A stretch of 64,000 nt of DNA from Salinicola salarius (GTDB lineage Bacteria; Pseudomonadota; Gammaproteobacteria; Pseudomonadales; Halomonadaceae): positions 62,001-126,000 of the forward strand of contig NZ_PZJT01000010.1 in the NCBI RefSeq assembly GCF_003206135.1, written 5' to 3'. Below, in pieces: positions 51,909-60,187 of the stretch. How positions within the stretch are numbered: position 1 is the first letter of the stretch; the number at the start of each line of letters is the position of its first letter. Below the pieces are notes generated by a model, which searched no databases, was not told where the DNA came from, and saw nothing but the letters and a program-made list of their open reading frames with translations. The translations under genes were made by a program, and so were the position numbers.

Positions 51909-53354
51909 ATGACCGCAATCGCATCACCCAAGAACCTGTGGCTGGGACGCTGGGGCTTCGTCCTGGCGGCGACCGGCTCTTCGGTAGGCCTGGGCAACAT
52001 CTGGAAGTTCCCCTACATGACCGGCGAGTATGGCGGCGGGGCGTTCGTCATGGTCTATCTGCTGTGCATCGCCGCCATCGGCGTGCCGGTGATGATGACC
52101 GAGATTGCGCTGGGGCGACGCGGGCGGGGCAGCCCGATCGACGCCATCCGCCGGGTGGCGAGAGAATCCGGGCGCAGCGGCCTGTGGTCGGGGCTCGGCT
52201 GGATGGCGATGCTGTGCGGCTTCATGATCCTGTCGTTCTATGTCGTGGTCGCCGGCTGGGCGGTCTCCTATCTGTGGAAGTCGCTCAGCGGCGGCCTGAG
52301 TGCCGATAGTGTCGAAGGCATGGCGGCGATCTTCGGCGCCAACAACGCCAACCCCTGGAACCTGGGGTTCTGGAGCACGCTGGTCACGCTGGCGACGATG
52401 GCGATCGTGGGACTGGGCGTGCAGGCGGGTATCGAACGCAGCGTGCGCTGGATGATGCCGGGGCTGGTGATCATGCTGGTGATCATGATCGTCTATGCGT
52501 TCTTTTCCGGCAGCTTCGGGGCCGGGGTGCATTTCCTGTTCGCCTTCGATCCCGGCAAGCTCACCGGACAGGCGGTACTGGCCGCGATGGGGCATGCCTT
52601 CTTCACGCTGTCGCTGGCCTCCGGCGCCATTCTGACTTACGGCGCCTACCTGCCGGCCGGCCAGTCCATCGGTCGTACCACGCTGATGGTCGCCATCTGC
52701 GATACGCTGGTGGCATTGATGGCCGGGCTGGCGATCTTCCCGGTGATCTTCGCCAACGGCATGGACCCGGCTTCCGGCCCCGGCCTGATCTTCATGAGCC
52801 TGCCGCTGGCGTTCCAGCAGATGCCGCTGGGTGGCGTGATCGAGACGATCTTCTTCCTGATGCTCACCGTGGCCGCGCTGACCTCCGCCATCTCGATGAT
52901 CGAAGCCACGGTCGCCTGGCTGAACGAAAGTCATGGGATTTCGCGCGCCAGGGCAGCCTGGGGCGTCGGTATCCTGTTGTGGGTGGTGAGCACCCTCGCC
53001 ATGCTGTCGTTCAACGTCGGCGCGGACTGGAAACTGGCGGGGCGCCACTTCTTCGACTGGCTCGACTTCCTGACCTCGCGCTTCCTGATGCCGCTGGGCG
53101 GGCTGGGAACCGCGCTACTGGCCGGATTCGTGTTGCGGCGGGAGAGCCTCGAGGAGGAGCTGGGGCTGCCTTCGGCGGTTCACGCGCTGTGGCGATTCGC
53201 GATCCGTTACGTCTGTCCGCTGGCCATCGTGGTGGTATTCCTGGACGCGCTCGGCGCCCTGGGGGCCGGGTTCGACTGGCGCTGGATCGCCGCCATTCTC
53301 GCCCTGGCGCTGGTGGGGGAGATCGTGCTCGGTCGCGCAATGCGGCGGGCATGA
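51909..53354 (+). CDS. Neurotransmitter:sodium symporter (NSS/SNF) family transporter
   Basis: A 481-residue secondary transporter of the LeuT fold. TM1 carries the sodium/substrate motif ATGSSVGLGNIWKFPY, with GEYGGGAFVMVYLL in TM2 and about 11-12 helices in all. Bacterial members take up amino acids or related solutes with Na+; the substrate is unknown. GAGGAAGC precedes the ATG. It is divergent from ktrAB with a 260-base gap that contains TACAAT (51784-51789) as a possible -10 hexamer. Both systems suit a sodium-rich habitat. Confidence 0.9.
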   Translation: MTAIASPKNLWLGRWGFVLAATGSSVGLGNIWKFPYMTGEYGGGAFVMVYLLCIAAIGVPVMMTEIALGRRGRGSPIDAIRRVARESGRSGLWSGLGWMAMLCGFMILSFYVVVAGWAVSYLWKSLSGGLSADSVEGMAAIFGANNANPWNLGFWSTLVTLATMAIVGLGVQAGIERSVRWMMPGLVIMLVIMIVYAFFSGSFGAGVHFLFAFDPGKLTGQAVLAAMGHAFFTLSLASGAILTYGAYLPAGQSIGRTTLMVAICDTLVALMAGLAIFPVIFANGMDPASGPGLIFMSLPLAFQQMPLGGVIETIFFLMLTVAALTSAISMIEATVAWLNESHGISRARAAWGVGILLWVVSTLAMLSFNVGADWKLAGRHFFDWLDFLTSRFLMPLGGLGTALLAGFVLRRESLEEELGLPSAVHALWRFAIRYVCPLAIVVVFLDALGALGAGFDWRWIAAILALALVGEIVLGRAMRRA

Positions 53355-53391
53355 GTTCCGTTTAGCCGTCTGTGGCGTCAAAAAGGGGAGC

Positions 53392-53409
53392 GCGAGGGTT
53401 CTCCCTCGC
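53392..53409. other. Short hairpin after the NSS transporter gene
   Basis: GCGAGGG and CCCTCGC pair around a 4-base loop (53392-53409). No U-tract follows, but AAAAA lies just before it, so a reverse-strand reading would end in T's. Confidence 0.4.
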
Positions 53410-53497
53410 AATGACGCGCGAAAGGTTGGTTAACACTCGGTCAGTAGTCAGCTGGCTCTGCTTGAATGTATTACTGGATAAAGGGATTTGTAACGGC

Positions 53498-53525
53498 TTC
53501 GGGCGGGCTTCAGCGCCCGCCCGAA
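53498..53525. terminator. 11-bp GC hairpin after the SIMPL-domain gene
   Basis: TTCGGGCGGGC (53498-53508) pairs exactly with GCCCGCCCGAA (53515-53525) around 6 bases. It begins 6 bases beyond the stop of the reverse SIMPL gene. No U-tract is present, so its strength is uncertain. Confidence 0.55.
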
Positions 53526-53530
53526 CGACA

Positions 53531-54352
53531 TCAGTCGTCGATTTCCCAGATCACGCTGACGCCCGCATCGATACTGATCTCGCCACTGCGATACTCGGCC
53601 GAGCTGCCGCTGCTGTCGGCCTCGGCGGCGCGCATCATCATTTGCGGCTGATAGCGGGGCGCGGTGGTCTCCTGGATGTTGACGACGTCGCCCAGATCCA
53701 CGTCCAGCGTCTTCGCCATCATCCTGGCCTTCTGGCGCGCCCGCTCGAGGGCCTGCTCGAGCGCTCGGTCGTCGGCGGCGTTGCTGTCCTGCAGCCCGTA
53801 GCTGACACCGTCGAGGGAATCGACACCGGCGGCGGTCAGGGCGTCGAGCACACGCGGCAGCCGGTCGAGCTCGTTCAGCGTCAACGACACCGAGCGTTCG
53901 ACCTGGGTGCGTACCTTCGGCGGCGCATTGTCATCGCCCCGGCTGGCGGTCTGCACATAGTCGGGGCGCACGCTGAGCGAGCCGGCGCGGATCTGCTTGC
54001 TGTCGACACCGGCGTTTTCCAGCGTCCGTATCAGCTCGCCGGTGCGGGATTCGAGCCGGTCCCGCGCTTCCTTGATGGCGTCGCTGTTGCCCGATGTTTC
54101 CTCTCCCTGGACCTGGGCGGGCGTTCGCTCCGACAGCCGGGCATTCAGCGTCGCCTGGTCCGGCGCGACATCGATCGTCGCGTTGGCCTGGACCTGAATC
54201 TGACGCGGTGTCTTGTCGGCGAGTGCCGGCGTGGCGAGCGTGAGCGTCGCCAGCGCGCCGGCCAGACCCAGGCCGATGGCGCGGCCGAGCGCGCCATGGC
54301 GCTTCGACGGCCGGGCGGCAACCCGTGAGTGGTTGAGCGTGGAGAGAGACAT
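53531..54352 (-). CDS. SIMPL-domain (DUF541/BP26-like) periplasmic protein
   Basis: A 273-residue exported protein. A signal segment (about 17-38, AIGLGLAGALATLTLATPALA) is followed by a SIMPL/DUF541 domain, with IQVQANATIDVAPDQATLNA near the start and a C-terminal SAEYRSGEISIDAGVSVIWEI strand. E. coli YggE, related to oxidative-stress protection, and Brucella BP26 belong here. ATG 54352 follows AGAGGAAA. The gene is divergent from the corrinoid-binding-protein gene. Confidence 0.88.
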   Translation of the reverse strand: MSLSTLNHSRVAARPSKRHGALGRAIGLGLAGALATLTLATPALADKTPRQIQVQANATIDVAPDQATLNARLSERTPAQVQGEETSGNSDAIKEARDRLESRTGELIRTLENAGVDSKQIRAGSLSVRPDYVQTASRGDDNAPPKVRTQVERSVSLTLNELDRLPRVLDALTAAGVDSLDGVSYGLQDSNAADDRALEQALERARQKARMMAKTLDVDLGDVVNIQETTAPRYQPQMMMRAAEADSSGSSAEYRSGEISIDAGVSVIWEIDD

Positions 54353-54485
54353 GGCATTTCCTCTGTCGAGAAACCGGTATCGAGAAGCGTCGTTCGCGCG
54401 GAGGCGAACGTTGCATGGACGCCTGCAGCGCCATTCGGTTCCCATGCTATGCTCGCCCGCGCCATTAACCCAACCCGCCGAGTCG

Positions 54486-55418
54486 ATGATGCGCTGTCTT
54501 TCCCTATTGCCGAGCCGATCGAGATCCGCCGTCGGTCGTCGGTCGCCAGGTTCGTTGCTGGCGGTCCTGCTGGCGCTGGCCGGCTGGCCGCTCGCCAGCG
54601 TCGCGGCCGGTGACGCCGAGACCATCAGCGTCGAGGACGCCAGCGGTCATACCGTGACACTGGCGCAGCCGGCCGAGCGCATCATCGCGCTGGCGCCGCA
54701 TCTGGTGGAGTCGAGCTATGCCATCGGCGCCGGCAGCCAGCTGGTCGGCGTCATCGACGGCAGCGATTTCCCGCCGGCGGCGCGGCAGATCGATCGTGTC
54801 GGCAGCTATCGCGGCATTCCGCTCGAACTGATCGTCGCCAAACGGCCCGATCTCGTGCTCGCCTGGGGAAGCGGCACGCCAGCGTCGCTGGTCGAGCAGT
54901 TGGAGCGGCTGGATATTCCCGTCTATCGCAGCGAGCCGCGCCGGCTCGGCGAGATCGCGGATGAACTGCGGGATATCGGCCGGCTCACCGGACACGCCGC
55001 GAAAGGGGAGCGCGCCGCGCAGCGTTTCGAGGCGGCGCTGGACGAGACCGCCCAACCGCTCTCGCCGCCGCCGCGGGTGTTCTATCAGTTGGGGCAGTCT
55101 CCGCTGACCACGCTGGCGGGCGGCCAGATCGTGACTCAGGTCATTCGTCATTGCGGTGGAGTGCCACTGTTCGACGACGCTCCGGTGCTGGTCCCGCAGA
55201 TCGGCTGGGAATCGCTGATCGAGGCGCAGCCGCAGGTGATTCTGGCAGCGGGCAACGACGATGGCTGGCAGGCCTTCTGGGCCAGCCACGACGAGCTGCC
55301 GGCGGTACGCGACGGCGCGCTCTACACACTGGAACCGGACGCCATCAGCCGCCCCGGGCCGCGCATGATCGAAGGCGTGCGCGAGGTATGTCGAGCACTT
55401 GCTGAGGCGAGCCGCTAG
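54486..55418 (+). CDS. BtuF-like periplasmic corrinoid (cobalamin)-binding protein
   Basis: A 310-residue class III periplasmic substrate-binding protein. A signal peptide (about 1-40) is followed by a BtuF/FepB fold with RIIALAPHLVESSYAIGAGSQLVG, the KRPDLVLAWGSGTP strand and the late EAQPQVILAAG. The absence of iron-siderophore features and the convergent cobalamin adenosyltransferase gene argue for a corrinoid substrate. No BtuC/BtuD genes are present here, so it must rely on components elsewhere. Two ATGs, 54486 and 54489, are possible starts. Confidence 0.8.
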   Translation: MMRCLSLLPSRSRSAVGRRSPGSLLAVLLALAGWPLASVAAGDAETISVEDASGHTVTLAQPAERIIALAPHLVESSYAIGAGSQLVGVIDGSDFPPAARQIDRVGSYRGIPLELIVAKRPDLVLAWGSGTPASLVEQLERLDIPVYRSEPRRLGEIADELRDIGRLTGHAAKGERAAQRFEAALDETAQPLSPPPRVFYQLGQSPLTTLAGGQIVTQVIRHCGGVPLFDDAPVLVPQIGWESLIEAQPQVILAAGNDDGWQAFWASHDELPAVRDGALYTLEPDAISRPGPRMIEGVREVCRALAEASR

Positions 55419-55462
55419 CCGACGAGTCGATAGCCGAAACGGAACTATTGGCCGCGTTTCAT

Positions 55463-55574
55463 AGCTCGTGGCCCTTGGTCCTTAGCTCTTGGCCCGCAGC
55501 TCTTAGCTCTTAGCTCTTAGCTCTTAGCTCTTAGCTCGCAGCTCGCAGCTCGTGGCTCATGACTCGTGGCTTTA
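55463..55574. repeat. Heptanucleotide tandem array, 16 units
   Basis: Sixteen consecutive 7-base units fill the space between the corrinoid-binding-protein gene and cobO without loss of register. Five perfect AGCTCTT units lie at 55498-55532, two AGCTCGC at 55533-55546, and variant units such as AGCTCGT, GGCTCAT and GGCCCTT lie on both sides. The array reaches into the cobO stop codon (TAA at 55574-55572). It has no spacers and codes for nothing. Confidence 0.9.
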
Positions 55575-56171
55575 GTAGTCGATGCCGCGACGCGCTTGAA
55601 TTCCCGCATTGAAGGCGTGCCGGGTCTCTTGCATCTCGGTGACGGTATCCGCCATCTCGACCAGCTCGCGGTGCGCATTGCGCCCGGTGACGATGACGCT
55701 CTGCTCCGGCGGACGGTTGGCGATGGCGCGCCTGACCGTTTCGAACTCCAGATAGCCGAACTTGAGCATGTAGGTGAGCTCGTCGAGCACCACCAGATAG
55801 ACGTCGGGATCGGCGAGCATCCGTTCGGCTTCCCGCCACACTTCTAGACAGGCCGCGGTGTCGCTGTCGCGGTTCTGGGTCTCCCAGGTGAAGCCCGTGG
55901 CCATCACGTGGACCTCGAGACTGGGATCGTCGATCAGCCGGTCGCGCTCGCCGCACTCCCACAATCCCTTGATGAACTGGATCACGCCGACACGGTAGCC
56001 GTAACCCAGCGCGCGGGTGACGGTGCCCCACGCCGCCGTGGTCTTGCCCTTGCCGTTGCCGGTGAAGACCAGCAGCAGGCCACGCTGCTCGGTGGCGGCG
56101 GCGATCTTTTCGTCGACGTGGGATTTGAGTTTCTGCATGGCTTGCTGGTGACGCTGCTGGCGATCACTCAT
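55572..56171 (-). CDS. cobO: Corrinoid adenosyltransferase
   Basis: A 199-residue CobA/CobO/BtuR-type ATP:corrinoid adenosyltransferase that makes adenosylcobalamin. The P-loop GNGKGKTTAAWG is near residue 39, VIQFIKG follows, VVLDELTYML is the Walker B, and VIVTGRNAHRELVEMAD is characteristic of the family. ATG 56171 follows GGAG. It is transcribed with the small winged-helix gene upstream (59 bases apart) and converges on the corrinoid-binding-protein gene. Confidence 0.95.
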   Translation of the reverse strand: MSDRQQRHQQAMQKLKSHVDEKIAAATEQRGLLLVFTGNGKGKTTAAWGTVTRALGYGYRVGVIQFIKGLWECGERDRLIDDPSLEVHVMATGFTWETQNRDSDTAACLEVWREAERMLADPDVYLVVLDELTYMLKFGYLEFETVRRAIANRPPEQSVIVTGRNAHRELVEMADTVTEMQETRHAFNAGIQARRGIDY

Positions 56172-56229
56172 GGGGAGCTCCAAACGGTATCGATTGCCTT
56201 TTCCGGGCGGTGCGAAGAGAGAGCCCGAC

Positions 56230-56538
56230 TCAGGCCCCGGGAAGCGGATAACCCAGGGCTTCGGCGATCTCGCCGGCGTGGCGTTCCAGCCAGGCCGGCG
56301 AGATCGGCCCCCAGTCGCGGATCACGTAGCGCCCGATCTGGTGACGCTCGCCCTCGGACTGTTCGAATTCACAGCGGATATCGAGTTCGCCCAGCGCTGC
56401 CAGGGTGTCCTGGGCGGTACGACGCGGCATGCCGCTGATCTCGACGATGGCCGGCACGCTCGCGGCGAGGCCGGTGTCGATCAGGTGGGCGACATAGAGG
56501 CGGCGGTAGAAGCTGGTGCGGGTCTTGCTCAGGGGCAT
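56230..56538 (-). CDS. Small winged-helix DNA-binding protein (YfeC-like)
   Basis: A 102-residue protein. The N-terminal three-helix HTH reads FYRRLYVAHLIDTGL, VPAIVEISGMPRRTAQDTL and AALGELDI. A short beta wing and a C-terminal helix pair follow. It resembles the YfeC/FaeA-like wHTH proteins often found beside cobO in halophilic and pseudomonad genomes. Its target is unknown; control of the corrinoid genes is only suggested by position. Confidence 0.7.
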   Translation of the reverse strand: MPLSKTRTSFYRRLYVAHLIDTGLAASVPAIVEISGMPRRTAQDTLAALGELDIRCEFEQSEGERHQIGRYVIRDWGPISPAWLERHAGEIAEALGYPLPGA

Positions 56539-56626
56539 GCGCGGGCTCGTCGAATGGGCGTCAGAGGCCAGATGCTACGCCAATGCGGCCCGTTCGACGA
56601 CCGTTGACCGCGTGAGGGGACGCGGC

Positions 56627-57616
56627 TCAGGTGGGCATCGCTTCCAGCATGAGCTCGCGATAGTCGAGCAGCCAGGCAACGAAGCGATCGATGCCCCGCT
56701 CGAGAGAGACCTGAGGCGTGTAATCGATGACCGACCGCAACTTGCGGGTATCTGCCCAGGTGCGCTCGACGTCGCCCGGCTGCATCTGCTTGAAGTGTCG
56801 GGTGGCAGTGGCGCCCAGGCGCTTTTCCAGCGTGTCGACGAAGTCGAGCAGGGCGATCGGCTTGCCGCGGCCCAGGTTGTAGATTTCGTGGGGTGCCGAA
56901 CGATCCGGGCCGGGGCCGGGCGCGTGGGGCAGCAGCCGCACGATGCACTCGACCACATCGTCGATATAAGTGAAGTCTCTCGCCATGCGGCCGTGGTTGA
57001 AGATCGCGATCGGCTCGCCGCGCAGCAGGCTGGCGGCAAACAGGCAGGGCGCCATGTCCGGTCGCCCCCACGGGCCGTAGACGGTGAAGAAGCGCATGCC
57101 GGTGGCCGGCAACTGGTGCAGGTCGGCGTAGCTGTAGGCCATCATCTCGTTGGCGCGCTTGGTCGCGGCGTAGATCGAGGCCGGCTGATCCACGGGGTCC
57201 GTTTCCCGAAATGGCAGCGTCTTCTGGCGACCATAGACCGAACTGGAGGAAGCGTAGAGCAGATGCTCGATCCCGTGGCGCTTGCAGACATCGAGCACGT
57301 TGAGAAACCCCGTCAGGTTGCTGCGGCCGTACTCGTGGGGATGGTCGACGGAATGACGCACGCCGGCCTGCGCTGCCAGATTGACGACGTGGGTGAAGCC
57401 CTCGCGCGCGAAAAGCGCATCCAGCGATGCCAGATCCGCGATATCCAGATGGTGAAAGGGGACGCCCGTTAACCGGTCCACGCGCGCCTGCTTGAGCGAG
57501 ACGGCGTAGTAGTCGTTGAGATTGTCCAGCGCGACGACCTCGTGACCATCGCGAGCGAGGCGGTTGGCCAGGTGGAAGCCGATGAACCCGGCGGCGCCGG
57601 TGACGAGTATTTTCAT
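56627..57616 (-). CDS. NAD-dependent nucleotide-sugar epimerase (UDP-glucuronate 4-epimerase-like)
   Basis: A 329-residue extended short-chain dehydrogenase. The N-terminal NAD motif is ILVTGAAGFIGFHLANRL, the segment ASSSSVYG carries the catalytic Ser, and the catalytic YAATK lies near residue 149. MRFFTVYGPWGRPDMA and a late DFTYIDDVVECI follow. The GPWGRPDMA segment and overall length fit UDP-glucuronate 4-epimerases, which supply UDP-galacturonate for envelope glycans. It lies downstream of an ArnT-like glycosyltransferase on the same strand. Confidence 0.88.
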   Translation of the reverse strand: MKILVTGAAGFIGFHLANRLARDGHEVVALDNLNDYYAVSLKQARVDRLTGVPFHHLDIADLASLDALFAREGFTHVVNLAAQAGVRHSVDHPHEYGRSNLTGFLNVLDVCKRHGIEHLLYASSSSVYGRQKTLPFRETDPVDQPASIYAATKRANEMMAYSYADLHQLPATGMRFFTVYGPWGRPDMAPCLFAASLLRGEPIAIFNHGRMARDFTYIDDVVECIVRLLPHAPGPGPDRSAPHEIYNLGRGKPIALLDFVDTLEKRLGATATRHFKQMQPGDVERTWADTRKLRSVIDYTPQVSLERGIDRFVAWLLDYRELMLEAMPT

Positions 57617-57675
57617 GCCAGTTTTCTATCCTTAAACGAACCTTCACCGCTTTAGCCGCTGGTGAGGATTGAATG

Positions 57676-59298
57676 TCATCCATCACACGCGGGTATCCGG
57701 GAAGCCAGCGATAGCGCCCTGACGGGGACGATATCCAGCTTACCTCCACGATAATCGAAGACGTGAGCAGCACCGTCGTTGGCGATCAATGAACGAAGAT
57801 CGCGGTCGCGGCCCACGATCCAGCCGTCGGGCGCCCGGCGCCTGAATTCACACAGCTCCGCAGGGTCTCCGCTCAGCGTGGCGAGCGGCCTTTTCAACCG
57901 GCCTGCAAACTGGAAGGTCGCCTGGTAGCCGTCGCCATCGAAGGCGACGGGCACGCCGTCGAGTTCCAGCCGGGCGAGCAACTGACTGGCGGCACTGACG
58001 TCGTAGCGGCTCCAGAGCGGTGCCAGCATCAACTGGGTGGCGATCAGCACCGCGATACCTGTGCCGAGGGCGAGCCCTCTTGCCGCCTCGGCGCCGCCAT
58101 GCCAGCGCTGTCGCCAGAGAACGAGGGCGAAGGCGATCAGCACCAGGATGCCGAAGGGCGACACCATCGAGCGGGTCACGGCACCGGCGCCGAAAATCTC
58201 CAGCGCAAGGGCTATCATGGCGAGCAGAACGATGGCTGTCGCCGCCAGACGAGGACGCAGTATTTTCCGGGAGGCGACACGGCCAAGGCCGTCCATGACG
58301 AGCAGCGCCAGCGCCGGCAGTAGCGGCATCAGGTAGTGAATCTGCTTGCCACTGATCAACGAGAAGGCGAGCAGTGGCCCGGCCAGCCAGATCCAGGCCA
58401 GCCGTTGATGCCGATATGTCGGGAGCCGCCACCAGGCGCCAGGCGACAACGACCAGGGAAACGCCAGCAGAGCAAGCCAGGGCAGATACCACCAGGTGGG
58501 TCTGGCATGAGCCATGGCGTGCTGCAGGCGATCGACGCTCTGGCCCCAGAGCAGGTCCTGGGCATAGTCGCGCCCGCCGATCCAGGCGGCAGGTAGCGCC
58601 CAGGCCGCCAGCATGGCGATGCCCAGCATCAGGACCAGGGCAAGGTGGCGCCGGCCCGACGGCCCCAGTGGCGCGGCTCGCCATAGCGGAATCGTCAGCA
58701 GAATCGGGCCGAGGGTCACGAAGGCGGCCGGACCCTTGGCGAGCAGGGCCAGCCCCAGCCAGAGCCCGCTGATCGATGCCTTGCGCAGGGTGAACTCACC
58801 CGCGATCAGAGGGGAGATGGTGCCCAGCAGGCAAGCACTCAACAGCACATCGAACATCAGGGCGCCGCTGTAGAGCTGCCACATCAGCATGGCGCTCAGC
58901 ACCATGGGTGCCAGCCGTGCCTGGCTGCCGGCGTAGCCCAGACGACGGGCGATACGGTAGAGATGCATCATCGCGACCAGCGATGCCAGCGGCGAGATCA
59001 GCTTGGGCCACCAGTCGTTGACCCCGAACAGCGACCAGCCGGACTGGATCAGCCAGAACAGCAGCGGTGGCTTGTCGGCATAGGCTTCGCCGTTCATCAG
59101 CGGCAGCCAGAAGGCGTGGGCGTTCCACATCTCCCAGGCGACCGAGACGTAGCGGGTCTCGTCGATGGGTGTCAGCGGCCTGGCCAGGGCGCTGGCGAGC
59201 GCCATTGCCCAGAGCAGGGCGATGACGAAGGTATCCCGGTATCTGGCTTCCCACTGCAGGAGCGATAGAGTGTGCGAGAGTCTGCGGGTGGTGATCAT
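57676..59298 (-). CDS. ArnT-like glycosyltransferase (GT39/GT83 family), first copy
   Basis: An integral membrane protein of about 540 residues with a dozen or so hydrophobic helices. The first periplasmic loop contains LTPIDETRYVSVAWEM with the catalytic acidic residue, followed by NGEAYADKPPLLFWL, both hallmarks of PMT/ArnT enzymes. These enzymes use a polyprenyl-phosphate sugar to modify lipid A or another envelope acceptor. I placed the start at ATG 59298; a TTG 15 bases upstream is possible. It is divergent from the two-component system. The acceptor and sugar are unknown. Confidence 0.85.
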   Translation of the reverse strand: MITTRRLSHTLSLLQWEARYRDTFVIALLWAMALASALARPLTPIDETRYVSVAWEMWNAHAFWLPLMNGEAYADKPPLLFWLIQSGWSLFGVNDWWPKLISPLASLVAMMHLYRIARRLGYAGSQARLAPMVLSAMLMWQLYSGALMFDVLLSACLLGTISPLIAGEFTLRKASISGLWLGLALLAKGPAAFVTLGPILLTIPLWRAAPLGPSGRRHLALVLMLGIAMLAAWALPAAWIGGRDYAQDLLWGQSVDRLQHAMAHARPTWWYLPWLALLAFPWSLSPGAWWRLPTYRHQRLAWIWLAGPLLAFSLISGKQIHYLMPLLPALALLVMDGLGRVASRKILRPRLAATAIVLLAMIALALEIFGAGAVTRSMVSPFGILVLIAFALVLWRQRWHGGAEAARGLALGTGIAVLIATQLMLAPLWSRYDVSAASQLLARLELDGVPVAFDGDGYQATFQFAGRLKRPLATLSGDPAELCEFRRRAPDGWIVGRDRDLRSLIANDGAAHVFDYRGGKLDIVPVRALSLASRIPACDG

Positions 59299-59346
59299 CA
59301 GATCGCGCCCCAAGATGGCTGAGGGAGGCTACTTTGATGGCGTTCC

Positions 59347-59448
59347 CTTAACGAAACATTATCGGGAACGGAAGGCGATCGGCGGCCAGCCTGGCGCTGG
59401 GCGCCGGTGGCATGAATGAGGCGCAAGGCGCGATAAGAAACCGTTAAG
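59347..59448. promoter_or_regulatory. Two PmrA/QseB-box-like sites upstream of the regulator
   Basis: CTTAAC-N5-ATTATC at 59347-59363 and, on the reverse strand, CTTAAC-N5-CTTATC at 59432-59448 resemble the YTTAAK-N5-YTTAAK direct repeats bound by PmrA/QseB regulators. The first lies inside an inverted repeat, CGTTCCC (59341-59347) and GGGAACG (59364-59370). They lie between the first ArnT-like gene and the response-regulator gene, so they could control both. Confidence 0.4.
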
Positions 59449-59524
59449 GTGGGTATGTCTCAATAGGATCGAATGGGCGAGTTCCTGTCGAGCTCCCTGA
59501 TGGTCAACGAAGACGGAAACCGCA

Positions 59525-60187
59525 ATGCGCGTATTGTTGGTGGAAGACGACCCCCTGCTGGGGGACGGTATCCGGACCGCTCTGATCCGGGAAGGTTACG
59601 TGGTGGACTGGCTGATGAAGGGGCGCGAAGCACTGGAGGCGGTGCGTGTCGAGCCATTCTCGCTGGTCGTTCTCGATCTGGGCCTGCCGGATATCGATGG
59701 TCTGGACGTACTCAGAAGCATCCGGCGCCAGCATCCGCTACCGGTATTGATCCTGACGGCGCGGGATGCGGTCGAGCAGCGGATCGCCGGGCTGGATGCC
59801 GGGGCCGACGACTACGTGCTCAAGCCCTTCGACCTGCAGGAGCTGCTGGCGCGAATGCGGGTCGTGACGCGGCGTGCCGAGGGCCGCTCGACCCAGTTGC
59901 TGTCGATCGGGCAATTGACCATCGACGAATCGCAACATGAAGTCAGTTGGAAGGGCAACGCGATCACCCTGGGACGCCGGGAGTTCGCCCTGCTGCTCGA
60001 ATTGGCCAGAAACAGCGACAAGGTCATGTCGCGGCCCAAACTGGAAAGCCTGCTTTACGGCTGGGGAGAAGAGGTCGGTTCCAATGCGCTGGAAGTCCAT
60101 GTCCACCACCTGCGCCGCAAGCTGGACAAGCATTTGATCGCCACCGTCCGCGGGATCGGTTATCGATTGGACAGCCGCGCGGCATGA
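59525..60187 (+). CDS. OmpR-family response regulator (PmrA/QseB-like)
   Basis: A 220-residue regulator. The receiver domain (about 1-115) has acidic residues in VEDD, phosphoacceptor Asp51 in LDLGLPD, Thr in LTARD and Lys in LKPFD. A C-terminal winged helix (about 125-218) contains REFALLLELA, NALEVHVHHLRRKL and VRGIGYRL. The sequence style matches the PmrA/QseB group. The stop overlaps the histidine kinase start by 4 bases. It is flanked on both sides by ArnT-like glycosyltransferase genes, which suggests it controls envelope modification. Confidence 0.93.
   Translation: MRVLLVEDDPLLGDGIRTALIREGYVVDWLMKGREALEAVRVEPFSLVVLDLGLPDIDGLDVLRSIRRQHPLPVLILTARDAVEQRIAGLDAGADDYVLKPFDLQELLARMRVVTRRAEGRSTQLLSIGQLTIDESQHEVSWKGNAITLGRREFALLLELARNSDKVMSRPKLESLLYGWGEEVGSNALEVHVHHLRRKLDKHLIATVRGIGYRLDSRAA

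Noticed and set aside
53380..53425. Dispersed repeat of the CTCGCAATGACG type after the NSS gene
   Set aside because: Only one short copy is present in the window, so there is no evidence of repetition.
55463..55574. Possible CRISPR array
   Set aside because: Units are 7 bp and contiguous with no spacers, so it is a simple tandem repeat.
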